Part shown: piece by piece, positions 34,564-45,443 of the stretch | How positions within the stretch are numbered: position 1 is the first letter of the stretch | How the letters are laid out: each line of letters opens with the position of its first letter | NCBI GenBank assembly: GCA_963789005.1 | Contig: CAWBIZ010000015.1 | Span: 372,001-436,000 of the forward strand | From: DASSUW01 sp963789005 | GTDB lineage: Bacteria > Actinomycetota > Thermoleophilia > Solirubrobacterales > Solirubrobacteraceae | Direction of reading: 5' to 3' | DNA length: 64,000 nt | Program-made: the position numbers and the translations under genes | The notes under the pieces: generated by a model | Seen by the model: only the letters and a program-made list of their open reading frames with translations | Databases searched by the model: none | Told to the model about the DNA's origin: nothing

Positions 34564-35597
34564 CGACGCCCACCGTTCCGCCCGCCGACGAAGAAGTCGT
34601 CGACGCGACGGCCGACGTCCCCGAGCAGCCGTGGTGGAAGCAGCTGCTGACCGGCTCGAGCACGTCGATCCTGCTCGTGCTGATCGGGATGATCGCCGTC
34701 TTCTCGTTCCTGAGCTTCGACGAGTTCTTCACGGTCTCCAACACGCGCAACATCGCCACGGATGCGGCGGTGCTGCTGGTCGTCGCGACCGGCCTCACCT
34801 ACGTGATCATCACCGCCGGCATCGACCTGTCGGTCGGGTCGGTGCTCGTGTTCTCGAGCGTCGTCTCGGCGCGGATGATGAACGCCGTCGGCGGCGACAA
34901 CTGGGGCGTCATCATCGTCGGCCTGATCACCGGGCTCGCGGCCGGCTTCGCCTGGGGCGCGCTCAACGGCTTCCTCGTCACGAAGGCGAAGATCCCGTCG
35001 TTCATCGTCACGCTTGGCACGCTCGGCATGGCGCTCGGCGCCGCGCTGCTGATCACGGGCGGCGTCGACGAGCGCGACGTGCCGTTCAAGCTCGTGGAGA
35101 CGATCGGCACCGGCCGGCTGTTCGGCGAGATCCCGTACCTGGTGCTCATCGCCGCCGCGGTGGCGATCTTCTTCGCGATCATCCTGCACGGCACTCGCTT
35201 CGGCCGGTACACGTACGCGATCGGGTCGAACGAGGAGGGCGTCCGGCGCGCCGGCGTCAACGTCGACCGCCACCTGATCAAGGTCTACGCGCTTGGCGGG
35301 ACGCTCGCCGGCTTCGCCGGGTTCCTCGCCCTCGCCCGCTTCGGCACGACCTCGATCTCCGGCAACACGACCGTCAACCTCGACGCCATCGCCGCGATCG
35401 TCATCGGCGGCACGAGCCTCTTCGGCGGCGTGGGAACGGTCATCGGCACGATCGTCGGCGTGTTCATCCCCGCGGTGCTGCGCAACGGCTTCGTGATCGT
35501 CGGCGTGCAGCCGTTCTGGCAGCAGGTCGCCGTCGGCGCCGTGCTGATCGTGGCTGTCTATGTCGACCAACTCCGCCGCGCCCGGTACGCGCGGTGA
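34560..35597 (+). CDS. sugar ABC transporter permease
   Basis: A 345-residue permease of the RbsC/FrcC (BPD_transp_2) family with about nine to ten membrane helices; the characteristic IITAGIDLSVGSVLVFSSVV is near residue 85, and TRFGRYTYAIGSNEEGVRRAG forms the ATPase-contact loop. It forms the membrane channel with the upstream ATPase and the downstream lipoprotein. The substrate is a monosaccharide or polyol. Confidence 0.9.
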   Translation: MTTPTVPPADEEVVDATADVPEQPWWKQLLTGSSTSILLVLIGMIAVFSFLSFDEFFTVSNTRNIATDAAVLLVVATGLTYVIITAGIDLSVGSVLVFSSVVSARMMNAVGGDNWGVIIVGLITGLAAGFAWGALNGFLVTKAKIPSFIVTLGTLGMALGAALLITGGVDERDVPFKLVETIGTGRLFGEIPYLVLIAAAVAIFFAIILHGTRFGRYTYAIGSNEEGVRRAGVNVDRHLIKVYALGGTLAGFAGFLALARFGTTSISGNTTVNLDAIAAIVIGGTSLFGGVGTVIGTIVGVFIPAVLRNGFVIVGVQPFWQQVAVGAVLIVAVYVDQLRRARYAR

Positions 35598-35629
35598 CCG
35601 ATCCATCACCACTCCTGGAGGAGAGCAAG

Positions 35630-36628
35630 ATGCACCATTCATCCCGATCGGGCCGGCGCAGCGCGTGGGCGCTCGCCGCCATCCTGCTGGTTGCGAGCCT
35701 CGGGCTCGTCGCCTGTGGCAGTGACGACGACGAGGGAGGCGGGGGCGGAGCCAGCAGCGACGAGAGCTACAAGGTCACGCTGATCGCCGGCGTCAAGGGC
35801 GACGAGTTCTACATCACTATGAGCTGCGGCGCCCAGGAGGAAGCCGAGAAGCAGGGCGTCGAGTTCGAGTTCCAAGGCCCCGACCAGTTCGACGCGTCGC
35901 TGCAGACTCCGATCGTCAACGCGGTGACCGCGCAGAAGCCCGACGCGATCCTGATCGCGCCGACCGATGCGAAGGCGATGTACGCGCCGATCAAGCAGGC
36001 GGCCGACGCCGGCATCAAGATCGTGCTCGTCGACACCACGCTCGAGCAGGCCGACCTCGCGGTCTCCCAGATCGCGTCCGACAACCTCGGTGGCGGCAAG
36101 GCGGCGGCCAAGGCGCTGGCCGAGGAGATCGGCGGCAGCGGCAAGGTGTTCGTCAACAACGTCAAGCCGGGCATCACGACGACCGACCAGCGCGCGCAGG
36201 GCTTCGAGGAGGAGGCCAAGAACCTCGGCCTCGAGTACGTGGGCATGGAGTACAACCAGGACCAGCCCGACAAGGCCGCGGCGATCACCAAGGGCATCAT
36301 CGCCAAGCACCCGGACCTCAAGGGCATCTTCGGCACCAACCTGTTCGGGGCCGAAGGATCCGCGGTGGGCCTGCGCGAGTCGGGCGCGAAGGACGTCAAG
36401 ATCGTCGGCTTCGACGCCGGCCCGAAGCAGGTCAAGGATCTCGAGGACGGCCTGCTCCAGGCGCTCATCGCCCAGAAGCCGGCCGACATCGGCGCCCAGG
36501 GCGTCCAGCAGGCCGTCGCCGCGCTGAAGGGCGAGGCGACCAAGGCCAAGATCGGCACTGGGTCGACGATCCTCACGAAGGACAACCTGGCCGACAACCA
36601 GGACGCGGTCTACAAGTCGAGCTGCTGA
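35630..36628 (+). CDS. sugar ABC transporter substrate-binding lipoprotein
   Basis: A 332-residue type I periplasmic binding protein (ribose-binding family). The signal peptide ends in a lipobox (LGLVACGS, Cys ~29), followed by a Gly/Ser linker and two Rossmann-like lobes: YKVTLIAGVKGDEFYITMSC, then DAILIAPTDAKAM, and FGTNLFGAEGSAVGLRESG. It catches the sugar outside the membrane and hands it to the permease. ATG at 35630 follows CTGGAGGAGAG. A strong hairpin ends the operon. Confidence 0.9.
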   Translation: MHHSSRSGRRSAWALAAILLVASLGLVACGSDDDEGGGGGASSDESYKVTLIAGVKGDEFYITMSCGAQEEAEKQGVEFEFQGPDQFDASLQTPIVNAVTAQKPDAILIAPTDAKAMYAPIKQAADAGIKIVLVDTTLEQADLAVSQIASDNLGGGKAAAKALAEEIGGSGKVFVNNVKPGITTTDQRAQGFEEEAKNLGLEYVGMEYNQDQPDKAAAITKGIIAKHPDLKGIFGTNLFGAEGSAVGLRESGAKDVKIVGFDAGPKQVKDLEDGLLQALIAQKPADIGAQGVQQAVAALKGEATKAKIGTGSTILTKDNLADNQDAVYKSSC

Positions 36629-36637
36629 ACGCGCGCG

Positions 36638-36671
36638 CTGCGGCGCCGGGCCTCTCCGCCCGGCGCCGCAG
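36638..36671. terminator. strong hairpin between ABC operon and VOC gene
   Basis: CTGCGGCGCCGGGC and its perfect complement (14 bp) around CTCTCC, 10 bases after the lipoprotein stop and 7 before the end of the converging gene. Confidence 0.65.
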
Positions 36672-36677
36672 GGCCGC

Positions 36678-37292
36678 TCACGCCGTGAAGCGCCTGCGAA
36701 GGCGCTCTTCGCGGCGGCGGACCTCGGCCAGCTCGCCGCCGTCGATCCGCTCGAGGTTGCGCAGCGACACGTACTCGCGCCAGCCGATCACCTGGCGGAC
36801 GAAGCCCTCCGCGCCTCGATCGGCGCCGCCCTCGCGGTGACGCGTTCTCCTGCGAGCGCGGCAGGTGACCCCGCCTACCCGAAGACTCCCCTCGGTCAGG
36901 CGGAACGAGTTGCCCGAGGGGTCGCGGAAGCCGGCGTCGATCCCGTAGGGGCGCTCCTCGGGCGCCTCGGTGAACTCGACGCCGCGGCCCTTGAGCGCCT
37001 CGTACTCGGCCTTGCAGTCGTCCGTGGTGAGGAACACTGCGCCCGCCGCGCCCTTGGCCATCAGCGCGCGCACCTGCTCGGCGGTCTCGGGCTCGAACAC
37101 GGGCGAGCCGGGGATGGCCATCAGCGCGATTGCGACGTCGGGCTGGCCGGCGGGGCCCACGGTGAGCCAGCGGAAGTTGCCGAGCTCGGGGACGGTGACG
37201 TCGCTGCGGACCTCCATGCCGAGCTTCTTGGTGTAGAAGTCGAGCGCGTCGTCCTGGTCGTGCACCCACAGCTGAGCGCTGGCGATTCTCAT
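36678..37292 (-). CDS. VOC family protein with unusual C-terminal extension
   Basis: Residues 1-~128 are a normal VOC protein (IASAQLWVHDQDDALDFYTK to FRDPSGNSFRLTEG), where the family usually stops. The frame continues ~75 residues. Part of this extension, AEGFVRQVIGWREYV, closely matches a conserved segment of photolyase/cryptochrome-related proteins, and the end is arginine- and glutamate-rich. The likeliest reading is that the original stop was lost by an indel and a photolyase fragment is now in frame. The VOC domain itself may be functional. The AraC gene just upstream in the same direction is a common partner. Confidence 0.75.
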   Translation of the reverse strand: MRIASAQLWVHDQDDALDFYTKKLGMEVRSDVTVPELGNFRWLTVGPAGQPDVAIALMAIPGSPVFEPETAEQVRALMAKGAAGAVFLTTDDCKAEYEALKGRGVEFTEAPEERPYGIDAGFRDPSGNSFRLTEGSLRVGGVTCRARRRTRHREGGADRGAEGFVRQVIGWREYVSLRNLERIDGGELAEVRRREERLRRRFTA

Positions 37293-37331
37293 TGTGGTCC
37301 TCCTGGGGAGATCGAGTTGACTTGCGCCACG

Positions 37332-37766
37332 CTAAACGCGCGGCGCCGCGCTGTCTTCTCGAAACGTGCTGCGTTGTGGCCGCGCGTAGGCGCGGACGAT
37401 GCAGCTCGGGACCATCACGCGCTGGGCGGCGGGCGGGAACGTCGCACGGTAGGCGGTGGGGGAGGCGCCGAAGGTGCGCGTGAAGCTCGTGGTGAACGAG
37501 CCCACGCTCTGGAGGCCGATCGAGAAGCAGATGTCGGCCACCGAGCGGTCGGTCGTCCGCAGCAGCGCCGCCGCCCGCTCGAGCCGGCGGGTGAGCAGGT
37601 ACGCGTGCGGCGACTCGCCGAACGCGCGCCGGAACTCGCGGCTGAAGTGCGCGCGCGAAAGGCCGGCAGCGCGGGCGAGGTCGTCGACGTCGAGCGGCTC
37701 GAAGTAGCGAGCGTCGGCCAGGTCCCTCGCGCGCAGCAGGTGTCGTGCGGGCGGGACGAAGGCCAT
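37332..37766 (-). CDS. AraC family transcriptional regulator
   Basis: A 144-residue protein made almost entirely of the double helix-turn-helix: LDVDDLARAAGLSRAHFSRE and SVADICFSIGLQSVGSFTTS. No ligand-binding domain is present, so activity is probably set by amount or by a partner. It precedes the VOC gene by 39 bases in the same direction; AraC-VOC pairs of this size are frequent in actinobacteria, and the regulator probably controls the pair. Confidence 0.85.
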   Translation of the reverse strand: MAFVPPARHLLRARDLADARYFEPLDVDDLARAAGLSRAHFSREFRRAFGESPHAYLLTRRLERAAALLRTTDRSVADICFSIGLQSVGSFTTSFTRTFGASPTAYRATFPPAAQRVMVPSCIVRAYARPQRSTFREDSAAPRV

Positions 37767-37823
37767 GGGAATCAGTATCGCGTCAGTCGTCCAACATAGC
37801 CTGTGGCGGGGCGGGCGGGGCTC

Positions 37824-39164
37824 CTATCCCGTCACCGGCTCGGCCACGGTGTCGCCCTCGCGCACGATCCATCCGCCCGCGACGATGAGCCGCACGTCGT
37901 CGAGGGCCGCCAGGTCGGCCCGCGGATCTCCGCCGATGACGAGCGCGTCGGCGGCATAGCCGGGCTTGAGCCGGCCGAGCTCGCGCTCCCGTCCCACCAG
38001 GGCCGCGCCGGTCGTGGTCGCCGCGCGCAGCGCGTCGAGGTTCGAGAGGCCGAACTCCGCGAGCAGGCGGACCTCGCCCGCGACGCTGGACAGGGTCGCC
38101 GGGGTGTATGACGTGTCGGTCCCCGCGGCGATCGGGATGCCGCGCTCGTAGGCGGCCGGGACGGTCGCGCGCAGGACGGCGAGCATCTCCTGGCCGCGTG
38201 CGACGAGCCGCGGGTCCGTGTACTCCCCGCCGGGCTCGGCGAGGTCGACGACCGCGGAGAGCGTGGGTACGAGGAACGTCCCGCGGGCGCGCATGAGGTC
38301 GAGCGTCGCGGCGGAGGCGAACGTTCCGTGCTCGACGGATCGCACCCCCGCGAGCACCGAGTCGCGGATGCCCTCGTCGCCGTGGCCGTGACATGCCACG
38401 CCGCCGCGCAGATGGCGCGCCGCGCTCACCACGGCGCGGATCTGGCGCTCGTCGTAGACCTGCACGCGCGGGTCCTGCTCCGGGAGCCCCGCCCGCTCCG
38501 TCGAGCGCGTCTTGATCAGGTCGACGCCGCGGGCGATGTTGACCTGCACGAGGTAGCGCAGCGCCTCCGGGCTGCGGACGCCGTCAGGCAGCGCCGCCAG
38601 CGGCGCCAGGCGGGGATCGGCGAGGATGCTGTCGCCGAGATTCGGCGTCACGAACAGGCCCGCCGCCAGCGTGCGGGGCACCACCAGCCCACCGAACTCG
38701 GCAAGCGCGCGGAGGCCGACGTCCTGGAAGAACGACGTCGAGCCCGACCGGATCGTCGTCGCGCCTCCGGTGAGAGCGAGGCGCGCAGCCGCCACGGTCG
38801 AGGAATGCACGTGCGCGTCGAGCAGCCCGGGCAGGACGAACGCCCCGCCGACGTCGATGACCCGCCCGCCGCGCCCGGGGCGCGCGTCGTGGCCCGTGCG
38901 GCGGACGCGACCGCTCGCGAACACGACCGTGGCGTTCTCGGTCACCCGGCCCGTCTTGGGGTCGAGCAGCCGGGCTCCGGTGAGCGTGAGCGGGGGCGCG
39001 GTCCGGCGCGGTGCCCGCCCGTCACCGTGGTCGTGGCGGTGGTGGCCATGCCCTGCGACCGCCTCGCCGGGTCGGGCCAGCGCCGCCGCTCCCGCGGCGG
39101 CCGCGGCACCGGTAAGTGCCTGCCGCCTCGTGACTCCGCGATCTGCGTCCTCAGCGCGATGCAT
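37824..39164 (-). CDS. exported amidohydrolase family protein
   Basis: A 446-residue metal-dependent hydrolase. The N-terminus has a twin-arginine-like signal (TRRQALTG before an alanine-rich core) and a histidine-rich stretch (GHGHHRHDHG). Metal sites: DAHVHSS near 117, LIKTRS near 214, ACHGHGDEG near 248, VEHGT near 268 and AGTDTSY near 338. It resembles imidazolonepropionase/prolidase-like amidohydrolases. Tat export suggests it folds with metal in the cytoplasm before export. The substrate is unknown. Confidence 0.85.
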   Translation of the reverse strand: MHRAEDADRGVTRRQALTGAAAAAGAAALARPGEAVAGHGHHRHDHGDGRAPRRTAPPLTLTGARLLDPKTGRVTENATVVFASGRVRRTGHDARPGRGGRVIDVGGAFVLPGLLDAHVHSSTVAAARLALTGGATTIRSGSTSFFQDVGLRALAEFGGLVVPRTLAAGLFVTPNLGDSILADPRLAPLAALPDGVRSPEALRYLVQVNIARGVDLIKTRSTERAGLPEQDPRVQVYDERQIRAVVSAARHLRGGVACHGHGDEGIRDSVLAGVRSVEHGTFASAATLDLMRARGTFLVPTLSAVVDLAEPGGEYTDPRLVARGQEMLAVLRATVPAAYERGIPIAAGTDTSYTPATLSSVAGEVRLLAEFGLSNLDALRAATTTGAALVGRERELGRLKPGYAADALVIGGDPRADLAALDDVRLIVAGGWIVREGDTVAEPVTG

Positions 39165-39281
39165 CAGACGTCGCCCTCCTCAGCCGCCGACGAGCGCATC
39201 CTACGCCGACCCGGGCCGGGCTGCCGGTGGGCGTGGCGTCGGGCGTAGGGTACGATCATCTGTTCGCCAGAGCCTGACGAC

Positions 39282-40596
39282 GTGCCGCTGACGCTCGGCG
39301 CCCTCGAGCGCGAGATCACCGAGCTCGACTCGCACACCACGCTGCGACTCGCTGCTGGCTCGGGGTGGACGCCGAGTGCGACCGCCGTGAGGGATGGGCG
39401 GATTGGGGGGGCCAGCTCGAGCGCGCATTGGATGTCGTGGCGCTGCGAAGCGGTGATGGTCGCGGCGCGCGAGCACGCGAACTTGGCGCGCAAGCTGGAG
39501 GAGCTTCCGCTGGCGCGGAAGACGTTCGCGGAGAGGCGTCGGAGCTACCCGTAGGTGCGAGCGATGACGCGAGACGACAGGTATCGAGCGCGAGGCCGAG
39601 CTACTCGAGCTGGCGAAGGACGCTTCGGCGTCGCAGCTCGATCGGCTGCGGCGCGCCTACCGGGGGTCGTGGCGGACGAGCGCACCGCACGTGGCGATCG
39701 ACTGGAGCGCTGGCTCAGGTGGAGTCATGACGACGTCGTCTCCCTGAACGTGCACGGCCGGCTGCCGGCCGAGCAGGGAGCGATGCGCGTCGCCGCCTTT
39801 GAGGCAGCCGGAGAGCAGCTCGCTGCGCCGTCGGACCTCCCGCGGGAGTATCGGACGTGCTGACGGACACTCGCGCGGAAGCGCTCGCGCAGACAGCCGG
39901 CGACGCTCGTGCTGACGCGCTGTCGATGCTCGCGGACTCGTGCCTGGCGACCGGAGCGGTCGAGCGCAGCGGCGGCGACCGCGATCAGGACGTCGTGCAC
40001 GTCGATGCGCCGAGACTCCGCAGAAGCGGACGACGAGAGCGCTGCGAGCTGGAAGACGGCGCGCCGCTGGCTGCAGATGCAGCATGTCGATCGGCGTGCG
40101 ACGCGGAGATCGTCTCGCTGCTCGAGCGCGCGGGACGACCGATGGCTGTCGTTCGCAAGACGTGATCGATTCCGTCTCCGTTGCGACGTGCGCTGGCAGC
40201 GCGCGACGGCGGCTGCCGCTTCGCCGAGCGGCACCGCGCGCCGCTTCGTCGACGCCCACCGCATCGAGATCTGAGGCGACGGCGGCCCGACCGAGATCGC
40301 CACCTGGTTCGCTTGTGCCGGCATCACCACCGGCTGCTGCACGAAGGCGGATACACGCTGACGCGGAGCGGCCGAGGGGCGCTCAGGTTCCGGCGCCCCG
40401 ACGGGCGCACGACGCCGGCTTGTCCGGCGACACCGGGCGGGCGGCTGGGTGGCCTGAGCCGCCGCGGCGAGCGCCGCCCGATCGCCGCCGACGCCTGCCT
40501 TCCCCTCGTCGGCGTCCCGCTCGACCTCGACCTCGGTGTACAGGCGACGCTCGCAGTCGCGTCGCCGCCGCATGGCCCGGGCGTCGTCGGCGCTAA
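39282..40596 (+). pseudogene. DUF222-HNH endonuclease-like gene (13E12 family), many frameshifts
   Basis: Family segments appear in order but in changing frames: ALEREITELDSHTTLRLA, DAECDRREGWADWG, SSAHWMSWRC, AAREHANLARKLEELPLA, REAELLELAKDASASQLDRL, DERTARGDRLERWLRWSHDD, RADALSMLADSCLATGAVER, then the HNH region GGCRF, RFVDAHRIEI and LVRLCRHHHRLLHEGGY. At least six shifts are needed. Such genes occur in many copies in actinobacteria and are thought mobile (HNH). The GTG at 39282 is the only in-frame start before the homology; the stop is less certain. Confidence 0.7.
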
Positions 40597-40937
40597 CCGA
40601 GCATCCCGGGATCCGGCGGGTTCGGGTCGAGGGCGTGGACGGTGCCGTTAAGCCGATGCACGACGACATCGCTCGGCCGCGCCAGCAGCGGCCCGACGGC
40701 GTCGCGGTAACGACGGTAGTGGCCGGTCCGGTAGTGGCCGCGCAGCGCATCCTCGTCGACCCATTCGGACAGCAGCATCCACTCGCCGGGCTCCTCGGCG
40801 GCGAGTACCCGGAAGCTCGCGCAGCCCGGCTCCTCGCGCGCGCCGTCGGCGAGCGCGTCCAGCAGCTCGCGCAGCTCGCTCTGGCGGCCGACGAGGCCGT
40901 GCAGCTCGGCCACCAGCACCAGGCCGGGATCGCTCAT
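40593..40937 (-). CDS. antibiotic biosynthesis monooxygenase (ABM) domain protein
   Basis: A 114-residue dimeric alpha-beta-barrel type protein: LVLVAELHGLVGRQSELREL, then EEPGCASFRVLAAEEPGEWM and HYRTGHYRRY. ABM domains oxidise quinones or degrade haem, or serve as small stress proteins. ATG at 40937; the open frame upstream is longer but without similarity. The gene converges on the DUF222-HNH remnant. Confidence 0.75.
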   Translation of the reverse strand: MSDPGLVLVAELHGLVGRQSELRELLDALADGAREEPGCASFRVLAAEEPGEWMLLSEWVDEDALRGHYRTGHYRRYRDAVGPLLARPSDVVVHRLNGTVHALDPNPPDPGMLG

Positions 40938-40991
40938 CCCGGCAGTCTCTAGGGCGCCCACGGTGCCGACGTTCGAGCGCATACTCGTCGT

Positions 40992-41489
40992 GTGGACGTC
41001 ATCGACTCCCTCGTCGCCAACAACCGCAGCTTCGCCGCCTCGCTGCCGGAGCAGCACCTCGACGTCCGGCCGCAGCGGCAGCTCGCGATCGTCACGTGCA
41101 TGGACTCGCGCCTCGACGTGTTCGCCGCCCTCGGGCTGAAGCACGGCGAGGCGCATGTCCTGCGCAACGCAGGCGGCGTGATCACCGACGACGTGATCCG
41201 CTCGCTCGCGGTCTCCCAGCGGCGGCTCGGCACGCGCGAGGTGATGCTGATCCACCACACCGACTGCGGGATGCTCACGCTCTCCGACGACGGCTTCCGC
41301 GCCGAGCTGCAGGAGGCCACGGGCGTCGCGCCGGCGTTCGCGATCGAGTCGTTCTCCGACCTCGACGCCGACGTCCGCCAGTCGGTCCTGCGCGTGCGCC
41401 GCTCGCCGTTCCTGCTGCACACCGGGCAGGTGCGCGGCTTCGTGTACGACGTCGACACCCACGCGCTGCGCGAGGTCCCGGTCGAGTAG
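40992..41489 (+). CDS. beta-carbonic anhydrase
   Basis: A 165-residue beta-class enzyme. Zinc ligands are Cys in TCMDSRLD near residue 36 and His/Cys in HHTDCGM near 95; the Asp-Arg pair of the active site is in the first motif. It converts CO2 and water to bicarbonate. The short length matches actinobacterial plant-type-like members. GTG at 40992; the stop overlaps the next start (TAGTG). Confidence 0.85.
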   Translation: MDVIDSLVANNRSFAASLPEQHLDVRPQRQLAIVTCMDSRLDVFAALGLKHGEAHVLRNAGGVITDDVIRSLAVSQRRLGTREVMLIHHTDCGMLTLSDDGFRAELQEATGVAPAFAIESFSDLDADVRQSVLRVRRSPFLLHTGQVRGFVYDVDTHALREVPVE

Positions 41490-42662
41490 TGCGGACGGTG
41501 TCTGTGGAGGAGCGCCGGGCGCGGCTGGCTCGCCGGCATCGGCTCGCTCCGACGCACCGGGCGAGCGACGTCGTCGACGCCACGCGAAGCATCGTGTGCC
41601 TGCACGGGACCGACCCGACGACCGTGTACCTGTCGGCGTGGGCGCGCGTCGACGGGTTCGCGTTGGCCGACCTCGAGCGCGCGCTGTACGCCGACCGCTC
41701 GCTGGTCAAGCACCTGGCGATGCGCCGCACGCTGTTCGTGTTCCCGCGTGAGCTGCTGAGCGCCGCCCAGGCGGGGGCGAGCGAGCGCGTCGCCGACACC
41801 GAGCGCCGCCGGCTGATCCGCGATGTGGAGAAGGCGGAGCTCTACGCCGACGGCGAGGGCTGGCTCGCGGAGGCCTCGGCCGCCGTGCTCGAACGGCTGG
41901 CGGACGGGCGCGAGGCGACGTCGTCCGAGCTGCGCGCCGAGATCCCGCTGCTCGAGGGCTCGATGAGCTACGGCGAGGGCCGGTCGTGGGGCGGGCAGGT
42001 CTCGGTCGGCCCGCGCGTGCTGACGACGCTGTCGGCGGCGGGCCGGATCGTGCGGGCGTCCAACGACGGCGCATGGACCGCATCCCGGCCGCGCTGGGCG
42101 TCGACGGCGGCGTGGCTGGGTGAGGAGATCGAATCGTTGCCCGCGGACGACGGCGTGGCGATGCTCGTGGAGCGCTGGCTACGCGCCTTCGGTCCGGGAA
42201 CGGCGGCCGACATCAAATGGTGGCTCGGCTCCACGCTGACGGCCGTCCGCCGTGCGCTTTCCGACCTGGACGCGGTCGAGGTCGACCTCGACGGCCAGAC
42301 GGGCTACCTCCTCCCCGACGATCTCGAGCCCGTCGAGCCGGTGGAGCCCTGGGCCGCGCTCCTGCCGCCGCTCGACCCGACGACGATGGGCTGGTTCGAG
42401 CGCGACTGGTATCTCGGCCCCTACAAGTCGCTGATCTTCGACACCAACGGCAACGCCGGCCCCACGATGTGGTGGGACGGCCGCATCGTCGGCGGCTGGC
42501 GCCAGGGCGAGCAGCGGCGAGGTCATCCTCCAACCGCTCGAGGACATCGGCACCGAGGGCCACGCCGCCCTCGAAACCGAGGCCGCCCGCCTCACCACCT
42601 TCCTCGCCGGAACCCGCTTCCTCCCCCGCTTCCCCTCCCCGCTCTCGAAGCAGCTCGGCTAG
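41489..42662 (+). CDS. winged-helix DNA-binding (AlkZ-like) protein, one frameshift
   Basis: A protein of ~390 residues of the HTH_42 (YcaQ/AlkZ-like) family, related to DNA glycosylases that unhook crosslinks. Motifs: QAGASERVADTERR, ADIKWWLGSTLTAVRRAL and LPPLDPTTMGW, then WYLGPYKSLIFDTNGNAGPT. The YcaQ catalytic QxQ/QxD is not evident, so a glycosylase role is uncertain. A one-base insertion near 42511 moves the last ~50 codons (EVILQPLEDIGTEG to PSPLSKQLG) to another frame. GTG at 41489 overlaps the carbonic anhydrase stop; GTG at 41498 is possible. Its stop shares CTAG with lutC. Confidence 0.75.
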
Positions 42663-43295
42663 CCGGCGACGATGATCTCGAGGCGGCGGGGGCCGTGGAC
42701 TCCTTCGACTCGGTTGAGCTCGATGTCGGAGGTGGCGGATGGGCCTGAGATGAACGTGACCGGTGCGTCGGCGCCGTCGAGATGGGCGATGGCGTCGGGG
42801 ACTCCCGCGACGATGCGGTCGGTCGGGACGACGCAGATGTGGAGGTCGGGGAGGAGGGTGAGTGCTCGGCGGCCTTGGCCTGCGCCGGCGTCGAGGATGA
42901 TCGTGCCGGTCTCGGCGATCGCGAGTGCGCAGGTGGTGAGCACGCCGTCGGCGGTTGCGAGCGTGTCGCGGTCGAGGGGTGGCGCGTCCGCGAGCAGCTC
43001 GAGGCCGTCGGGTGCGAATGTGGATGGGAGGCCTTCCGGGACAACGACACGTCGGGCGCTCGTGGCGCTCGCACGCCGCCGCCACGGCGCGCTGCGACCT
43101 CGCCGGCGTCGACCCGGACGACCGTGGCGCGGTAGTCGGCGGCTCGCTCGGCGAAGCGGTCGACGTCTCCGGGCGCGGGATCGACGCGCGGCGCGGTCGC
43201 GGCGGGTGGCTCGTCGGCCGGCACGTCCGCGAGCGCCGTGCGGATTCGTGCGAGCACGGCGTCGCGTGCGGTCGCGCCGCCGAAGTCGCGGGCGG

Positions 43296-43299
<4 letters not shown>
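42659..43299 (-). CDS. lutC: LutC-type lactate utilisation protein (LUD domain), one frameshift
   Basis: About 213 residues when a one-base loss near 43085 is repaired. The N-terminal part (TARDAVLARIRTALADVPAD) and the LUD domain (VVVPEGLPSTFAPDGLELL, GVLTTCALAIAETGTIILD, DLHICVVPTDRIV, FISGPSATSDIELNRVEGVH) match LutC/YkgG, a subunit of the LutABC L-lactate oxidation complex in the cytoplasm. ATG at 43299 overlaps the lutB stop. The stop codon shares CTAG with the convergent winged-helix gene. Confidence 0.85.
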
Positions 43300-44713
<1,414 letters not shown>

Positions 44714-44717
<4 letters not shown>

Positions 44718-45442
44718 TCGGTGCCCGCCAGGATCTCCGCCAGGTGCACGGTGCGCACGCCGGTGCGCTGGCGCGAGAGCCCGCCGCCGATGTGCATCAG
44801 GCACGAATTGTCGAGCGCCGCGCACACCTCCGCTCCGGTCCCGACGACGAAGCGCAGCTTGTCGGCGAGCATCGCCGTCGACGTGTCGGCGTTCTTGACC
44901 GCGAACGTGCCGCCGAAGCCGCAGCACGTGGTCGCCTCCGGCAGCTCGACCAGCCGCAGCCCGCGCACGTTGCGCAGCAGCCGCAGCGGCGCGTCGCCGA
45001 CCTTCAGCAGCCGCAGCGAATGGCACGTCGGGTGGTAGGTGACGCGATGCGGGAAGTAGGCGCCCACGTCGTCCACGCCGAGGACGTCGACGAGGAACTG
45101 CGACAGCTCGTGCACCCGCGGCGCCAGCGCCGCCACGGCGTCCGCCAGCTCGGCATCCCCGCTCAGCTCAGCGAGGCGCGGGTACTGGTCGTGCACCATC
45201 GCGGCGCACGACCCGGACGGGCACACGACGGCGTCGAACTCGCCGAAGACCCGCACGAACCGCCGCACCAGCGGCAGCGCCTCGAGCTGGTAGCCGGAGT
45301 TGGCGTGCATCTGCCCGCAGCACGTCTGCTCGAGCGGGAACGCGACCTCGTGGCCGAGCCGCTCGAGCACCTGGACGGTCGCCCGCCCCGTGTCCGGGAA
45401 CAGCGTGTCGTTCACGCACGTGATGAACAGCGCGACCCGCAC
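44714..45442 (-). CDS. lutA: LutA-type (Fe-S)-binding protein
   Basis: A 242-residue protein with two CCG (cysteine-rich) domains: QTCCGQMHANSGY near 40 and TTCCGFGGTFAVKN near 175, as in LutA/YkgE and GlpC-type heterodisulfide-reductase-like subunits. It joins LutB and LutC in oxidising L-lactate to pyruvate. GTG at 45442 begins one base after the aldolase stop, so the aldolase and lutABC form one operon. Confidence 0.9.
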
Positions 45443-45443
45443 G

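Noticed and set aside
39282..40596. A transposase or insertion sequence
   Set aside because: Segments match DUF222 and HNH parts in order; no terminal inverted repeats or target duplications were found.
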